From Tretioscincus oriximinensis (taxonomy: Eukaryota > Chordata > Lepidosauria > Squamata > Gymnophthalmidae): a stretch of DNA of 64,000 bases. The stretch is from NCBI GenBank assembly GCA_022410635.1, contig JAJVDF010000256.1:921452-985451 (forward strand), written 5' to 3'. Below are positions 1 through 10,689 of the stretch, in pieces; position 1 is the stretch's first letter, and each line of letters starts with the position of its first letter. The notes under the pieces are model-generated. The model saw only the letters and a list, made by a program, of their open reading frames with translations. It was not told where the DNA came from and did no database searches. The translations under genes and the position numbers were made by a program.

Positions 1-821
1 GTTTTCTGCTTCAGGCAGCAAAATTTCTTGGGTAGCACTGTGCAAATATTATATTTATCTAGCCAAGTGCAACTTACAAGGTGCATCACTTGGCTCTCAG
101 CTAAAATTAAATTTACCGGTAACTGGAATTTGCAAAAACCTAATATAGTTGTCACTTTAAGATAGCAAAGTTTGGTCAAGATACTTTACATCAGGTTATA
201 TAAGAAGTAGCTCAAATACTTTAAATATAGGACTAGTTTCTTCTACTTTTTTCATTGTCTGTTACCAGTAGTGGCCTGTACAGGGGTGAGTTCATTTTTC
301 AATCACATTTTCACCTCTTCCATTTAACCTCATTTTGTTCCATTCAGGATAGTTAATATTCAGAAATGAAAAACAGAGACCCTCGGTCAACCTAGGAAGA
401 TTATTTTTGTGTGCATGTGCAAGAAAGTTTCACAATCACTGCTACTATAGTTGTCTATTTGTCTTCATGTCAGAAGATCATTCCAAGAGCCAATCTGCAG
501 GACTTGCATTGAGGGCAGAAAGTTGTGCCTTCAGAAAATGACATCTTGGGTCTCTGATCACATCTGGTTACGAGTTGTGCAAGATGCCTGTGACTTCGAC
601 TATTTCCAGTAAAGAAAGAGAGCTGGCATATTTCCCCTTGGTATCCTCTTAGTTTCCTCATTGATCCAGTAGTGCTATCTGTCCAATATAAAGGATTATT
701 GCATAAATTAAGGACACAAAAGAATGATCAGTGTTTTCTGTAGATTCACACTGACCACTCGGTTTATAAATACAGTATATACCCACAATAATAGGAAACC
801 AAGAAAACATACATTCTTATG
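1..821. other. Unique AT-rich DNA, no gene seen
   Basis: I see no repeat, RNA gene or coding signal here. The short minus-strand open frame at 470-661 has no domain and no neighbouring exon signals that I can support. Confidence 0.5.
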
Positions 822-953
822 TCTGACTGCAAGTAGATACATGGGAACCATCAGAGCCTGGTGGGGAAGATAGAATGGAAGCCTTCGGGCAAAAGATATC
901 CTTGTAAGCCACTTTGAGTCCCTTTGAAAGGTGAGAAAAGCGGGGTATAAGAA
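822..953 (+). mobile_element. SINE-A, 5'-truncated copy
   Basis: This is the 3' part of the tRNA-derived SINE family called SINE-A here (full copies at 39685-39981 and, on the minus strand, 61467-61777). It keeps the body stretch around CATGGGAACCA, the GAAGATAGAATGGAAGCC block and the 3' end TTTGAGTCCCTTTGAAAGG followed by GCGGGGTATAAGAACC. The tRNA head is missing. Its 3' end runs directly into a 200-bp triplet repeat. Recognition is by comparison with the other copies in this window. Confidence 0.85.
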
Positions 954-1062
954 CCTCCTCCTCCTCCTTCTCCTCCTTCTCCTTCTCCTTCTCCTTCTCC
1001 TCCTCCTCCTTCTCCTCCTCCTCCTCCTCCTCCTCCTCCTCCTCCTTCTCCTCCTCCTCCTC

Positions 1063-1107
<45 letters not shown>

Positions 1108-1155
1108 TTCGTCTTCGTCTTCGTCTTCGTCTTCTTCTTCTTCTTCTTCTTCTTC
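954..1155 (+). repeat. Compound triplet microsatellite at a SINE-A 3' end
   Basis: About 67 triplets lie in ordered blocks: CTC with interspersed CTT, then a long CTC run, then alternating CTC/GTC, then alternating TTC/GTC, then pure TTC. The tract starts at the exact point where other SINE-A copies have AAGTTCTTCTTC, so it probably grew from the SINE tail. The long poly-Leu (+) and poly-Arg (-) frames across it are artefacts of the repeat. Confidence 0.95.
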
Positions 1156-1403
1156 ATGAGATCAGGGTGCACAAAGATGAAAACATATATTACTCTTAAA
1201 ATGCATCACTTATTAAACTGATTTAAGGAGCTCACTAGTCATAGTCTGCATGTGATTAGTGCCAATTCAGATCATATCTGTGTTAAGAATATCTAAAGTT
1301 TATTGGCTGTATACCATATTAATCAAGTCAGTGTTATCACCATCTGATTTGGTTTAAAGAGGGTTTACTGCATACAATCCAGCAATATGTTATGACACTT
1401 TAA

Positions 1404-1815
1404 TGGTGGTGTGCCACCACCACATCCCCATACATAGCTGTTCCCTAGGGGATAAAAGGAATGCATGTTCCTGTGTTGGGACAGCATTGCTGCACATCAG
1501 GTTGATGGCATGAGAAGGAGCAGAATTAAAACTGTCACTATTTGGATAGTATAAGGTCAGAATTTATCTTATGGGATCCCAGGGGTAAGAATTTTAATTC
1601 TTGCCCCTTCTTGTGCCATCAGCTTGGCACCAAGCAGCACTCTGGCAGTGGACTCCTTTCTCCTTCCTGTGCAAGCCCAACTCTTAATATGGCTATGCTG
1701 GAGAGTGTTCCTATGGTAAAGGATTCTCTTGGTGAATCTCAAAACCAAACATTTCCTGAGAAAAAGTGAATATGCATTCCTTTTATTCCCTAGGGGACTG
1801 CTACATGTGGTGATG
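1404..1815. mobile_element. Inverted-repeat element, probably a relic MITE
   Basis: Two arms are reverse complements with mismatches: 1413-1466 and 1772-1814. They share TTCCCTAGGGGATAAAAGG (inner) and a CCACCACCACAT-like outer part. The left arm begins with a small perfect hairpin, TGGTGGTG-TGC-CACCACCA (1404-1422). The roughly 300 bp between the arms has no recognisable coding sequence. No target duplication was identified, so the transposon class is unknown. Confidence 0.5.
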
Positions 1816-1986
1816 AGTTGAAGGCACTACAAGAAGGACTGCTACAAGGACTACACTGCACTCTGCAATTTTATGTAGAAACCTATCATATGCACATCAA
1901 CCAGATTCACCTGAAGATGGGCATGGCTGCAAAAGGATGAATGGGTTGGACAATGCAACAAACTCAACTTTGCATCCTCTTTGCAG

Positions 1987-2862
1987 GCATGGATAGCTCA
2001 GTCACTTAGGAATTCGTCTCTCACCTGGGAGATCGGGTTTCGAAGCCCTGTGTGGGATGTGGGGAGGGGTGAGCACCTTCCACTAGCCTGTAGCTCTAGC
2101 CAACTCAGCTATTCGAAAGCATGAATTGCAAGAAATTGCAACTGACTGCAGGTAGATACATGGGAACCACCAGAGCCTGGTGGAGAAGATAGAATGGAAG
2201 CCTTTGGGCAAAATATATCCTTGTAAGCAGTGCTTTTTTTCCAGAAGAAAAGGTGCCGGTACTAACACCGCCGGCGGCGGGGGGGGTGAGGGTGGGGGGA
2301 GGCAGTGGCCGCTGCCGATAACACCGCCGTCTCCGTTAACGCCACGCCCCCTCGCCGGTGGCTAACGCAGCAGTACCAGCACCTTTTATTTAGGTGGTGG
2401 GGCGGGGGGAGCGGGGGAGGCGGGGGAGAGGAGGCGGCGGCCGCTCATTCCCACGCCCCGCTGCTGCTGCTGCCGCCACTAACTCCGCCCCCACCGCCTA
2501 AATAAAAGTTGCCGGTACTGCAGCCTTAGCCGCTGGCGAGGGGGGCGTGGCATTAGCGGAGGCCGATAACGCTGCCGCCTCCGCTAACGCCACGCCCCCC
2601 TCGCTGCCGGCTAACGCCACAGTACCGGCACCTTTTTTTTTAGGCGGGGGAGTGGCGGGGGGAGCGGCGGGGGGAGCGGAGGCAGCCGCCCCCGCTAACT
2701 CCACCCCTGCTAACTCCATCCCCCCCCCGCCTAAATAAAAGGTGCCAGAACTGTGTTCCGGCGCGTTCCGTCACAAAAAAAGCCCTGCTTGTAAGGTGCT
2801 TTGAGTCCCTTTGAAAGGTGAGAGAAGCGGGGTATAAGAACCAAGTTCTTCTTCTTCTTCTT
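1987..2862 (+). mobile_element. SINE-A, near full length, split by a hAT-type insertion
   Basis: The SINE parts are 1987-2227 and 2788-2862. The head looks tRNA-derived: a box A-like TAGCTCAGTC (about 1992-2001) and a box B-like GGTTTCGAAGCCC (2036-2048), with an anticodon-arm-like CTCTC/GGGAGA between. The body matches the other copies, and the 3' end is GGGGTATAAGAACCAAG followed by four TTC triplets. The interruption duplicates CTTGTAAG on both sides (2220-2227 and 2788-2795). Removing it restores a continuous SINE, so the SINE is older than the insertion. Confidence 0.88.
2228..2787. mobile_element. Non-autonomous hAT-type DNA transposon, GC-rich
   Basis: The ends are CAGTGCTTTTTTT (2228) and AAAAAAAGCCCTG (2787), a 13-bp terminal inverted repeat with one mismatch. 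An 8-bp duplication, CTTGTAAG, flanks it. CAG...CTG ends with 8-bp duplications are hAT hallmarks. There is no transposase. The interior is very GC- and CpG-rich, unlike everything around it. It holds five copies of a motif like AAAAGGTGCCGGTACT in alternating orientation at 2248-2263 (+), 2372-2386 (-), 2504-2520 (+), 2621-2640 (-) and 2737-2753 (+). The open frames inside are repeat artefacts. Confidence 0.88.
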
Positions 2863-4732
2863 TGCACTGCCTTTAAAGACTGTTGAATATGCTGCACGTT
2901 AGTTCAAAGCCAACAAGCAAATAGGTGGTAGCATTCAAACCTAACAGTGAGCAGTCCTTCTTGTAGTTGTTCTACACTTGGATTCTCATGTTGTATCATA
3001 TGCTTTATTAAAACCTGGAGGCTCACATAGTGTCAGTGGATTAGCAACATCGTATCTCCTTTGTAGCACATTTTGTCCCACTTTTAATAAATCCAATCTG
3101 TTTAATATAGATATGTGTTGCTATGGCTAATCTGGATCAAGCTAATACTAAAACAGATCTAGCTTGGTACATGTAAACACCCTTAGTGATTTGGATGCTG
3201 TACAATTAGCTCTAATTTGGAGAACCTGGAAAAATCTTTCATTCAAGTCATGCTCTTAGACTCATAAATCCAGAGTTTCCAATTCTAGCAAAGACAGGCA
3301 GCTGACCAATCTCTAATGAGAATATGCTAACAGAACAGCACAACTGGTAGCTGTTGAAATGCAAGTGTATGTTCAGAGAAGGGATTTCTTCTCAGCCAAT
3401 GCCCTGGATAAATAAGATACCTTGCTTCTAAAAGTCCTTTTCTTTATTGCCGAAAAATAAAATGAGAGCAGCACCATCCCAGTGACATTTTGTTGATGGC
3501 AAACAGCTTCCCGTGCTTTTAAGAAGGGAATTCTTCAATGTCCTGCACATGTTCCTGAGGGGAAGCGCACAGAGAATTTTTACATTTGTAAAATGTTTTA
3601 AGTCATGTCATTCATTTCATAGTACACTTGGCATGTGCTTCAGAGCCACACTACTGTGTCTTCTGTCAAATAATTCTCCCAGATGTCACATACAGGCACA
3701 TTTGAATTCAAGAAGGCACAGTTACAGAGTCAAATTAAGTAATAATTGAAAGTGGATACTTGCTGTTTCAGCACAAAAACTCTTATTTGAGTATATTTTT
3801 AGGAGTTGGAAGGCCATTGATACCATAATATTAAATCCCGGGAAGAAAAAGAAAAGCCACCAAGCAGCAGGGGAGATGGAACTAGTGAGTGAGTATGTGA
3901 GCATGCAGAGACAAAGATAATACAAAAGAACAAAAGAGACTTTTCCTCAGTTGCATGTAAATGGAAATGACCCTCAAAATTTCAGGAACAGTGCGTTTCA
4001 CCTGACAATGAGGATTTTCATGGAGTGAAATCCATTTTTGAGACTCATTAGCAAATGCTGTGATCTTGCTTATTTTCTGAAGTTGTGCTTGGTTTATTTC
4101 AAATTGATTAGGAAGCCTCTGATGTGAGAGAAGTGAATTGCACAGCTTCTCCAGGTATTTCTGTAATTTGTTATCATGCTTAATTACAAATGTTTCAGCA
4201 CAACCAATTTACTCTGAACTGGATTTTTTACAGCCTCTCTCAGTTCTTATTTTTAGGGTTTACTGATGAGGGTTTAAGGATGTTTCCTCTTAGAGATACA
4301 AGTTCTGAAGGAGCAAAGAGCTTAGTGCACGGTGAATTAGTTTCTGCAATAAATAAATAATCATGGTAGGATTGTAGTTTGCATTAGGAAGGGATTGACA
4401 GATCCTTATTCCAGGATATAAACCAAAATAAAGTAGGATTACTGCAAAAATCTGGGGCAGAAGTTCTGCAGCTTTAATGGGTGAAAAACAGAAATATTTA
4501 TCAGGTGTGATATGTGGTGATGAAATCTGTTTACACACCTAGTACACCTGTAAAGCTAAAACTCCTGACCCATTTTTTTTCTTTTTTTGGAGGGAGGTAA
4601 CTCTGGAAAAAGGGCTAGTCAGCAGAAACGGCCTTTGAAAGTCAGATGCAAACAACTGCTTTGCAGATGTTAGGTTGCATCCATATAGGAGAGAGGGATT
4701 CAAAAGTGGCTTGGTCATCTCTAGTCCTTTTC
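2863..4732. other. Mostly unique DNA; one relic MITE arm and a possible conserved block
   Basis: No gene is seen. At about 4420-4560 a GCAGCTTTAATGGGTG block and a nearby TTTATCAGGTGTGATA resemble the arms of the MITE family at 31666-31851, but diverged. The stretch 3990-4225, rich in ATTA/TAAT words, has the look of conserved non-coding DNA, but that needs alignment to other genomes. Confidence 0.35.
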
Positions 4733-5062
4733 TGGCCAACAAAGTGGCAAATTCATTTCAGCCTAAGCAAGTCCTAAGTCATGCACAGTGGGGCAAAGAA
4801 TCCCAATTACTCCTATCAACTGATGGAACCAAGCTTTCTAAGAGTAGAAAAAAAGATCTTGGGGCGTTGGTGGGAAATTCAATGAAAGTGCCAACCTAGT
4901 GAGCAGCAGTAGTGAAAAAGCAAACTCAATGATAGGAGCAATTAAGAAGTGAATCAAAAACAAGTTGGAAAGTGTTATTTTGCTGCTTTATGGTGAGGCC
5001 ACATTTGGAATCCTGTGTAAAATTCTGGTCATCACATCGTAGAACAGATATTGTGGTGCTGA
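4733..5062 (+). mobile_element. CR1 LINE fragment (subfamily A), C-terminal ORF2 region
   Basis: It aligns by eye to the CR1 at 10690-12434, over that element's 11595-11890. Shared stretches include CCAATTACTCCTA, GGAACCAAGCTTT and GTGAGGCCACATTTGGAAT. In CR1 this is the region after the reverse transcriptase active site. It carries several stops and small indels, so it is a dead 5'- and 3'-truncated relic. Confidence 0.85.
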
Positions 5063-5749
5063 CACCCTTGCTAGATGTTTTGAATCCAAGCTAACAGACT
5101 ACTGACTGGCATTTGAATTCTCTCATTTTGTGCAAACATAGTTTCATCTCAAAAATTAATTGAAACATATTTTACAGTAAATTTTTATATAGTACATTAT
5201 TTCTGTGTATGTACAGATACCCTAGAGTTGTTAATAGGCAGTTGAATAAATGTGTAGTCTTATAGTGGCTAAGAAGCAATTAATCATACTTTAGAGTAAC
5301 AAGAACTGATATAAACATTTTATCCTAATTCTACTTTTGCTTGGGTAGGTTTGGGCCTTTCCCTACGCCCAAATTGAAAGCAATTAAAATTAATCACTTA
5401 CATTGGAAGTAATAGAACAAGATAAGAAGAAATTTCTTTTTACAAAGTTTACCATGTGGAAATCAGGACAGGGTGCCTGAATTTTTAAAAGTTGTAGTAA
5501 AAGGAAAGAAAGTAGAGCAGGTGTTGTTTTTGAAATTTCCTCTTAATCTGAACAACTGTAAAAATGTACAAAAAGCTCTTTTCCTTATGATAAGCCAACT
5601 TTAAAAGGTGTTACAAATTCAGAAACATTTGTTTTATGCTTTAGTGCTCCTGTTACCATTTATGGAGGGTCTTCCCAAACCAGGTCTAATCAGGTCTTTT
5701 CTAATCTGGATTCTGCTTTGCTAAACACAGATGGAGAATACAAGTATTA
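5063..5749. other. Unique AT-rich DNA, nothing recognised
   Basis: No repeat or gene signal that I can support. Confidence 0.4.
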
Positions 5750-5852
5750 CATAAGAACATACTGGATCGGGCCAGAGCCCATCTAGTCCAGCGTTCTGTG
5801 TCACACAGAGGCCCACCAGATGCACCTGAGCAGTCCAAGCAAAGCTCCACTA
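5750..5852 (-). mobile_element. CR1 3' end (subfamily A)
   Basis: It reads ACATAAGAACATACTGGATC then GGGCCAGAGCCCATCTAGTCC, the reverse complement of the 3' end of the CR1 at 10690-12434. The same tail is at 63700-64000. Only about 100 bp of 3'UTR is left, a typical strongly 5'-truncated LINE insertion. Confidence 0.88.
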
Positions 5853-6324
5853 TGGTGACAAATGAGGCCCAACATTTGTCTATGAAATCTCATATTATAG
5901 TATTATGGTGAATGTGCAAGGGCACAGGAATTAAAGGGGACTGGGAAAGAGGTCCCTCTGGTTGTCTGATGGGTATGGTAAGGAGCAGCCAACTTTACTT
6001 TTCAGGATCATTCACTTCTGCTAACTGCTACACAGCATCTGATTTTGAAGTAACATCCACGAGAGAGCAATTGCTTAGAAACTCTGGGTATTTCTTCATA
6101 TCCTGCTTAAGAATCTATGGAAATATCAGAGCACTTAGTAATTATGAAAGGTCAAATTGAGGACAACATGGAACTGTGGCCTTTTCATTCAGGGCTCAGC
6201 TGCTACATACAGTACACCACTCTTAAAATTAAGAGTTCCATTCTCAGAGGGTTCCCAGAGGTTTCCAGTGGGAACCCGAAGATCTTGAGCATTCAAGTCT
6301 TCTCAAATTTTGTGGTGACACTTC

Positions 6325-6480
6325 CTTGGCAGGACTAGAAGTGACTTCACTCCAGGTACCATTTCTGAAAGCAGAGACCAGAAATAGCATCATTGTGATG
6401 TCACTTCTGCCCCCTAGGGCACTTTTTCCAGAACCAGGGACCAGAAGTCACATCAGAATGACATCACTTTGGCCTCACTG
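6325..6480. repeat. Unclassified dispersed repeat rich in CRE-like sites
   Basis: It shares GGCAGGACTAGAAGTGAC, TTCACTCCAGGTACCATT and AAGCAGAGAC with 22440-22512, with a few substitutions. It contains several TGATGTCA / TGACATCA-type words (CREB/ATF-like half palindromes) in both orientations. The class is unknown; an LTR or a DNA-element piece would both be possible. Confidence 0.5.
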
Positions 6481-6699
6481 ATTCCCACCACTGCTTATAG
6501 CAGGATTACATGTTCAGATTGCTTTGTTTTGACACAGGGAGAAGAGACCAGATCACTATAAGAAACTTTCATAACATGTCTGAGTCCAGAGAGCCAAACA
6601 TAATAAAAAATGAATCAAAACATCGCAGCTCATTCTGCTTCTAGATAAATCTCAGTTCATAACTGGAGTCATTTTGCTCTGACATAGTAACAATAATGG

Positions 6700-7370
6700 G
6701 GTGCTGGGATGTTGTATTTTATACCTGTAAATATTTTTATGCAAGCCTCTATTAATATTCTATAGTTTGTAATATTGAGAAGTTTATTTACTATTGCTTA
6801 AAAGTTACTGTTCCAGCCTGTAATTTCAACTTTTGCAGGTTGCTTTCTACTTTGCATTTCCGGTCTAACCACCTTTTGCCACCTCTTTGTAATACCCCAG
6901 CCCAGCCCCTTTGTTTCAATAGTAAGTTGGCTAATCCTTCATTTCCACTTCTGGCTGTGTATGTGCAGAGTATTGGCTGAACAATGGTGGATGGTGTTCT
7001 GCTGGCTGCATGGTGGGCAGACTGCAGCCAGGAAATGAAGCCTGAAAGATCCCAGAACAAAGGAATGGGCTGGGCCAAGGCCAGGATGTTTACAGAAGCA
7101 AGAGGATCCTGGGAGAGGTTTTGTACCAGCCTGTAACTCCTCCTGGAAGGGAGGTTTTAAAAGACCTGGCCATCAACAATCTTGGTTCACTTCCTCTCCT
7201 TTCCTTTCCTGAAGTAAAACATGCTTCCACCTGAGGCTCTTTGTCTGTGTGGTTATTTTCGCAACAGACTTCTAAACTTTCTGCTTTTCGTCTGCTCTTT
7301 TCATAGCAGACCCCCAGCCAGCTTGTGATCTCTCTAGCCCACAATCACAGCTGGCTCCCAAGTCCCTTAA
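6700..7370 (+). mobile_element. Possible endogenous retrovirus LTR-like segment
   Basis: Base composition is higher in GC than the flanks. In order there are a TTTTAAAAG TATA-like box (about 7157), an AAGTAAAA polyadenylation-like signal (about 7212), a T/G-rich stretch and a possible U5 end TTTCGCAACA (to 7266). A primer-binding-site-like TGGCTCCCAAG occurs near 7352. No gag, pol or env is present and I could not find a target duplication or both LTR ends. This may be a solo LTR relic or a coincidence. Confidence 0.28.
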
Positions 7371-7399
7371 AGGGACAGTGGTAGAAAGATCTAGGTACC

Positions 7400-8600
7400 G
7401 GATGCTTTCTACACTGGGAGGAGAAGAGGTCATGTGAAGTTTGGACTAAAACTGATTTTGTGTTACTTCCAATGGTTTTCTAAAACGATTCTTCCTAATG
7501 GAAAATTAAAGCTACTCTTTTAACTTTCAGATAATGTTTTCCACAAGACAGTCCACAGTGTAGCCATTTAAACACATAATGCTATATGAGCTGCTCTAAG
7601 AGGTCTTCTTGGTGGTTTGGAAGCTTGTAAAAGCCTTCTCTATGTCTGCCCTTAAGTTAGAAAAGTCATAACATTTGAGGTGCATCTAGATTGATTTCGG
7701 AAGGCTTTCAACTGAAATATGCTCTGACCTTAAATTGAAAGCAGTGTAAATTAGGGGAGACTCTGTCTCTTTCTAGCATACTCTCCCTATATAAGATGGG
7801 ATTTAGACCACATTAGAGCACATAAAATGGCACTTGAGTCTAGTTTACTTGTAGGTATTGACATTGTGGTTTGCTAGAGAAGGTATTGTATACTATAGGG
7901 GAGTGTAAATGACATAGCTCTGTGGACTGGCATATCACAGGGAAATGAGACCCCTTTCTCATTCTAGTTCCAAAACCTGTGTGTTTCAATTCTGGTACAG
8001 AGGCTGGCATGAAACTGGGTGCTTCAATCTTAAGATAGGATGAGATAGGCTGTCGTCTTTTTTGCAGACTGCTACAATGCTGCCTTTACAGGAAGCTTCA
8101 GATTTATCCTTGAAAAAGAAAAGACTGTATTTTGATTTTTCTATGAAACAACAATTTGAAGATGCTCTTGATCCAAGTTGTTGCAACAGCAGCAGCTCTT
8201 AGTACACAGATCTTCCTACATGCAAATATGCAGCTAATGAACATTTAGTATGTTATTACATACGTAGGGATAGGTAATGTGCTTTAGGGAGGTGTTATGA
8301 CATACTGAATGTATTATAGCACCATTTCCATGAAGGCAAGGTGGAATAATGATCTCCTTAAAACATTATTAAGCCTGGGCAAAATGGGTTTTAGAATAGG
8401 ATTAACACTCCTTGGTTGCTTCAGAGAAAATTCCTTTGAATTGTTGCCCTTTCTCCACTGGGACTCAGTTTGGATTGTATTCTGAAAAAGGATCAGTGTA
8501 GAAAGAACCCAGGTCTTGATTTCCTCTTTTCCACAATAGTGTCAAATCTGTGACTATAACCTAATTTGGGCTAAAAGCACCTGAGGTTTGGGATGGGGTG
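7400..8600. other. Unique DNA, nothing recognised
   Basis: No convincing gene, RNA or repeat. The short minus frame at 7986-8186 lacks any domain. Confidence 0.4.
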
Positions 8601-8639
8601 CAAGAAGTAACTGTGAGCTGTTACTGCGATGTGGATTAT

Positions 8640-8732
8640 GACGAAGACGAAGAAGATGAAGAAGACGAAGAAGACGACGAAGAAGACGATGAAGACGACG
8701 ACGAAGAAGACGACGACGAAGAAGAAGAAGAA
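8640..8732. repeat. GAA/GAC/GAT triplet microsatellite at a SINE-A tail
   Basis: About 31 triplets of the form GAN, mainly GAA and GAC, abut the 3' end of the minus-strand SINE-A at 8733. The Asp/Glu-rich plus-strand frames across it are repeat artefacts. Confidence 0.93.
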
Positions 8733-8842
8733 TTGGGTTCTTATATCCCGACTTTCTCACCTTTCAAAGGGATTCAAAGCGGCTTACAAGGGTATTTTTG
8801 CCCAAAGGCGTGCATTCTATCTGCCACCACCAGAAATCTCAC
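8733..8842 (-). mobile_element. SINE-A, 5'-truncated copy
   Basis: The reverse complement gives the SINE-A 3' half, ending GGGATATAAGAACCCAATTC and then the triplet tract. Matching blocks include CTTGTAAGCCGCTTTGAATC and the GCAAAAATACC stretch. The tRNA head is absent. Confidence 0.85.
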
Positions 8843-10689
8843 TGCTGTGGACAATCACTCTTGTGGCTGTGAGACTTTCAGATGGGTCACTTTTACAAAG
8901 GACCAGAAATGACCTTAGAAGTAAACCACTTTCAAGTCCTTCACAAGAATGGCTTAGACAGACAGAACTTAACTAATAAAGGCAGGTTTTAATTTCCAGA
9001 CAGCCAGAAAGGGAGGATGTGCTAACCACCCTGTTAGTGCTTTAATCACCAGGATGGGGCGTCAACTCATGGGACCATCCTGGTGACTCCCAGGTTGATT
9101 GGAGGTAGCAACGTGTGCTTTCCTACATCCCCAGGTTTTCCAATCTTTCTGCAATCCTTCAGTGACACAGATAGAAAAAGTGTCCATGTCATAAGAAAAC
9201 ATCCTGTGCTTTCTTGTAACATTTAAGCAATATGAAAAGAAAAACTCTTCCCTGTGGTTTTCAACTATACAATTATTTTCATTATTTTCCTCTACTCCTA
9301 TGACCCTCCCAATGCAACAAGGAAGTCTTATGACAATCTTTCAATCTTTGAACTATTAAGAGGAAAGCTTAAGTGAATTCAATATTGTCTTGGATTGGGT
9401 CCATCATGCTTTTTAGATTGTTTGATTAAAATAGAATGCATGTCTGTGCTCTACTGTAGAAATTACTATTGGAAACATTGGCAGACAGGGCAGGGTCTGA
9501 GAAGGCAAATGTAATTAATAATATGTGCAATATTCTCCTGGTTACCAAATTATCAGCAGCATAAATTTTTAATTAATAGGAGCATGAGTAGCAATTTGGC
9601 TGTCAACAGCCATCAGTACAAAAGTGCAAGAACGAAGCACTGTAGCAAGGAAAGATCAAAGGAGTAAAATTGCTGGAACACAACAGTTAGAGATGCAACT
9701 CAGCAGTTTCTGAACACATTTTTAAAAGCATAAAGTCCCTTGCTTCAGGCAGCAGAAATGAAAAAAAGATGAGGGGAAAATGGTGAAAAGAAAGAGGTTG
9801 CCTTTTTTTCTTTTTAGTATTATAAAGTTGAGAAGTATAAATTTTATAGAGGCTATCAAGGATTCCCTTCCTCTTTTTGTTCTGGTGGCTATCTAGTTTG
9901 AAACATGGAGAAAGGTGAGGCAAATGGAAAGGAAGCCATCAAAGATAGGTACTCCCCTTTTTGAGGAGAGGGTCTCAACTCAGACGGTCTCTAAATGGTT
10001 TATGCAACATTCTGTTCTTCTCTTAATAACAGACATCTTGTGAAGTAGGTGGGACTAAGGGAGCTGCTCTGAAGAAACATGAGTAACCTAAGCTAACTCA
10101 CCTTCATGCAGGAGTGCAGAATTGAACTGGGAGTCTTGATAGTCTACCCAGAAAATCAGACTAGCTTTTATGGGATTCATTTTTGTCTCTTTTTGCACTT
10201 ACTGCTAGTACGTGTTTTCCAAAGAGAGGATGATTTTTAAAAAGCCTCTGGAACAACTGCAGTATGATTTTCTAATTTACCAGTAGCTAAATTAATAACC
10301 TATCTTCAGTAAATCAAAATACCTAATTCCTGCTGTTTTGATTTATATTCTGATTTTAATTACTTTCTAATAATAAGAAGAAATAAACAATTTCCTGTAA
10401 AACAGGCATACTTTATATATTTATATCATAAATAAACAGGCTGTTGTCAGGTCACAAAGCACCCTCACTTTCTGGAGATATGGGCTGTGCTAGACTACCT
10501 ATCCAGCACAAACTGACAAATTGGATATAACGCATGGAGCAATACCTGAAACGGCACTCCTCCTGCATTCCTTCTTGGAGAGTAGAAAGGAATCATGTCT
10601 CACTGCTCATGGGAAAATAGTCGGCCCTTCCTTGGATCATAAGGAGTCCTCCCTAGGCTGACCTTCTAGAGTCAAAGGGAAAGCTGCTC
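8843..10689. other. Unique DNA with candidate conserved non-coding blocks
   Basis: No gene is seen. Two sub-blocks, 9505-9620 and 10205-10440, are unusually free of repeat wear and dense in homeodomain-type TAAT/ATTA words (for example AATTTTTAATTAATAGG). That is the texture of vertebrate developmental enhancers, but without alignment it is only a suspicion. Confidence 0.25.

Noticed and set aside
708..1221. Long poly-Arg/Lys/Thr (-) and poly-Leu/Val (+) open frames
   Set aside because: They are translations of the triplet microsatellite at 954-1155, not genes.
1987..2060. tRNA gene at the SINE-A head
   Set aside because: Repeated with the same downstream body at 39685 and 61467 (minus); a SINE head, with no cloverleaf that I could complete.
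2180..2897. Ala/Pro-rich GC frames on both strands
   Set aside because: They lie in the hAT-type GC-rich array; composition explains the open frames.
8598..8976. Asp/Glu-rich plus-strand frames
   Set aside because: Translation of the GAA/GAC tract plus antisense SINE-A.
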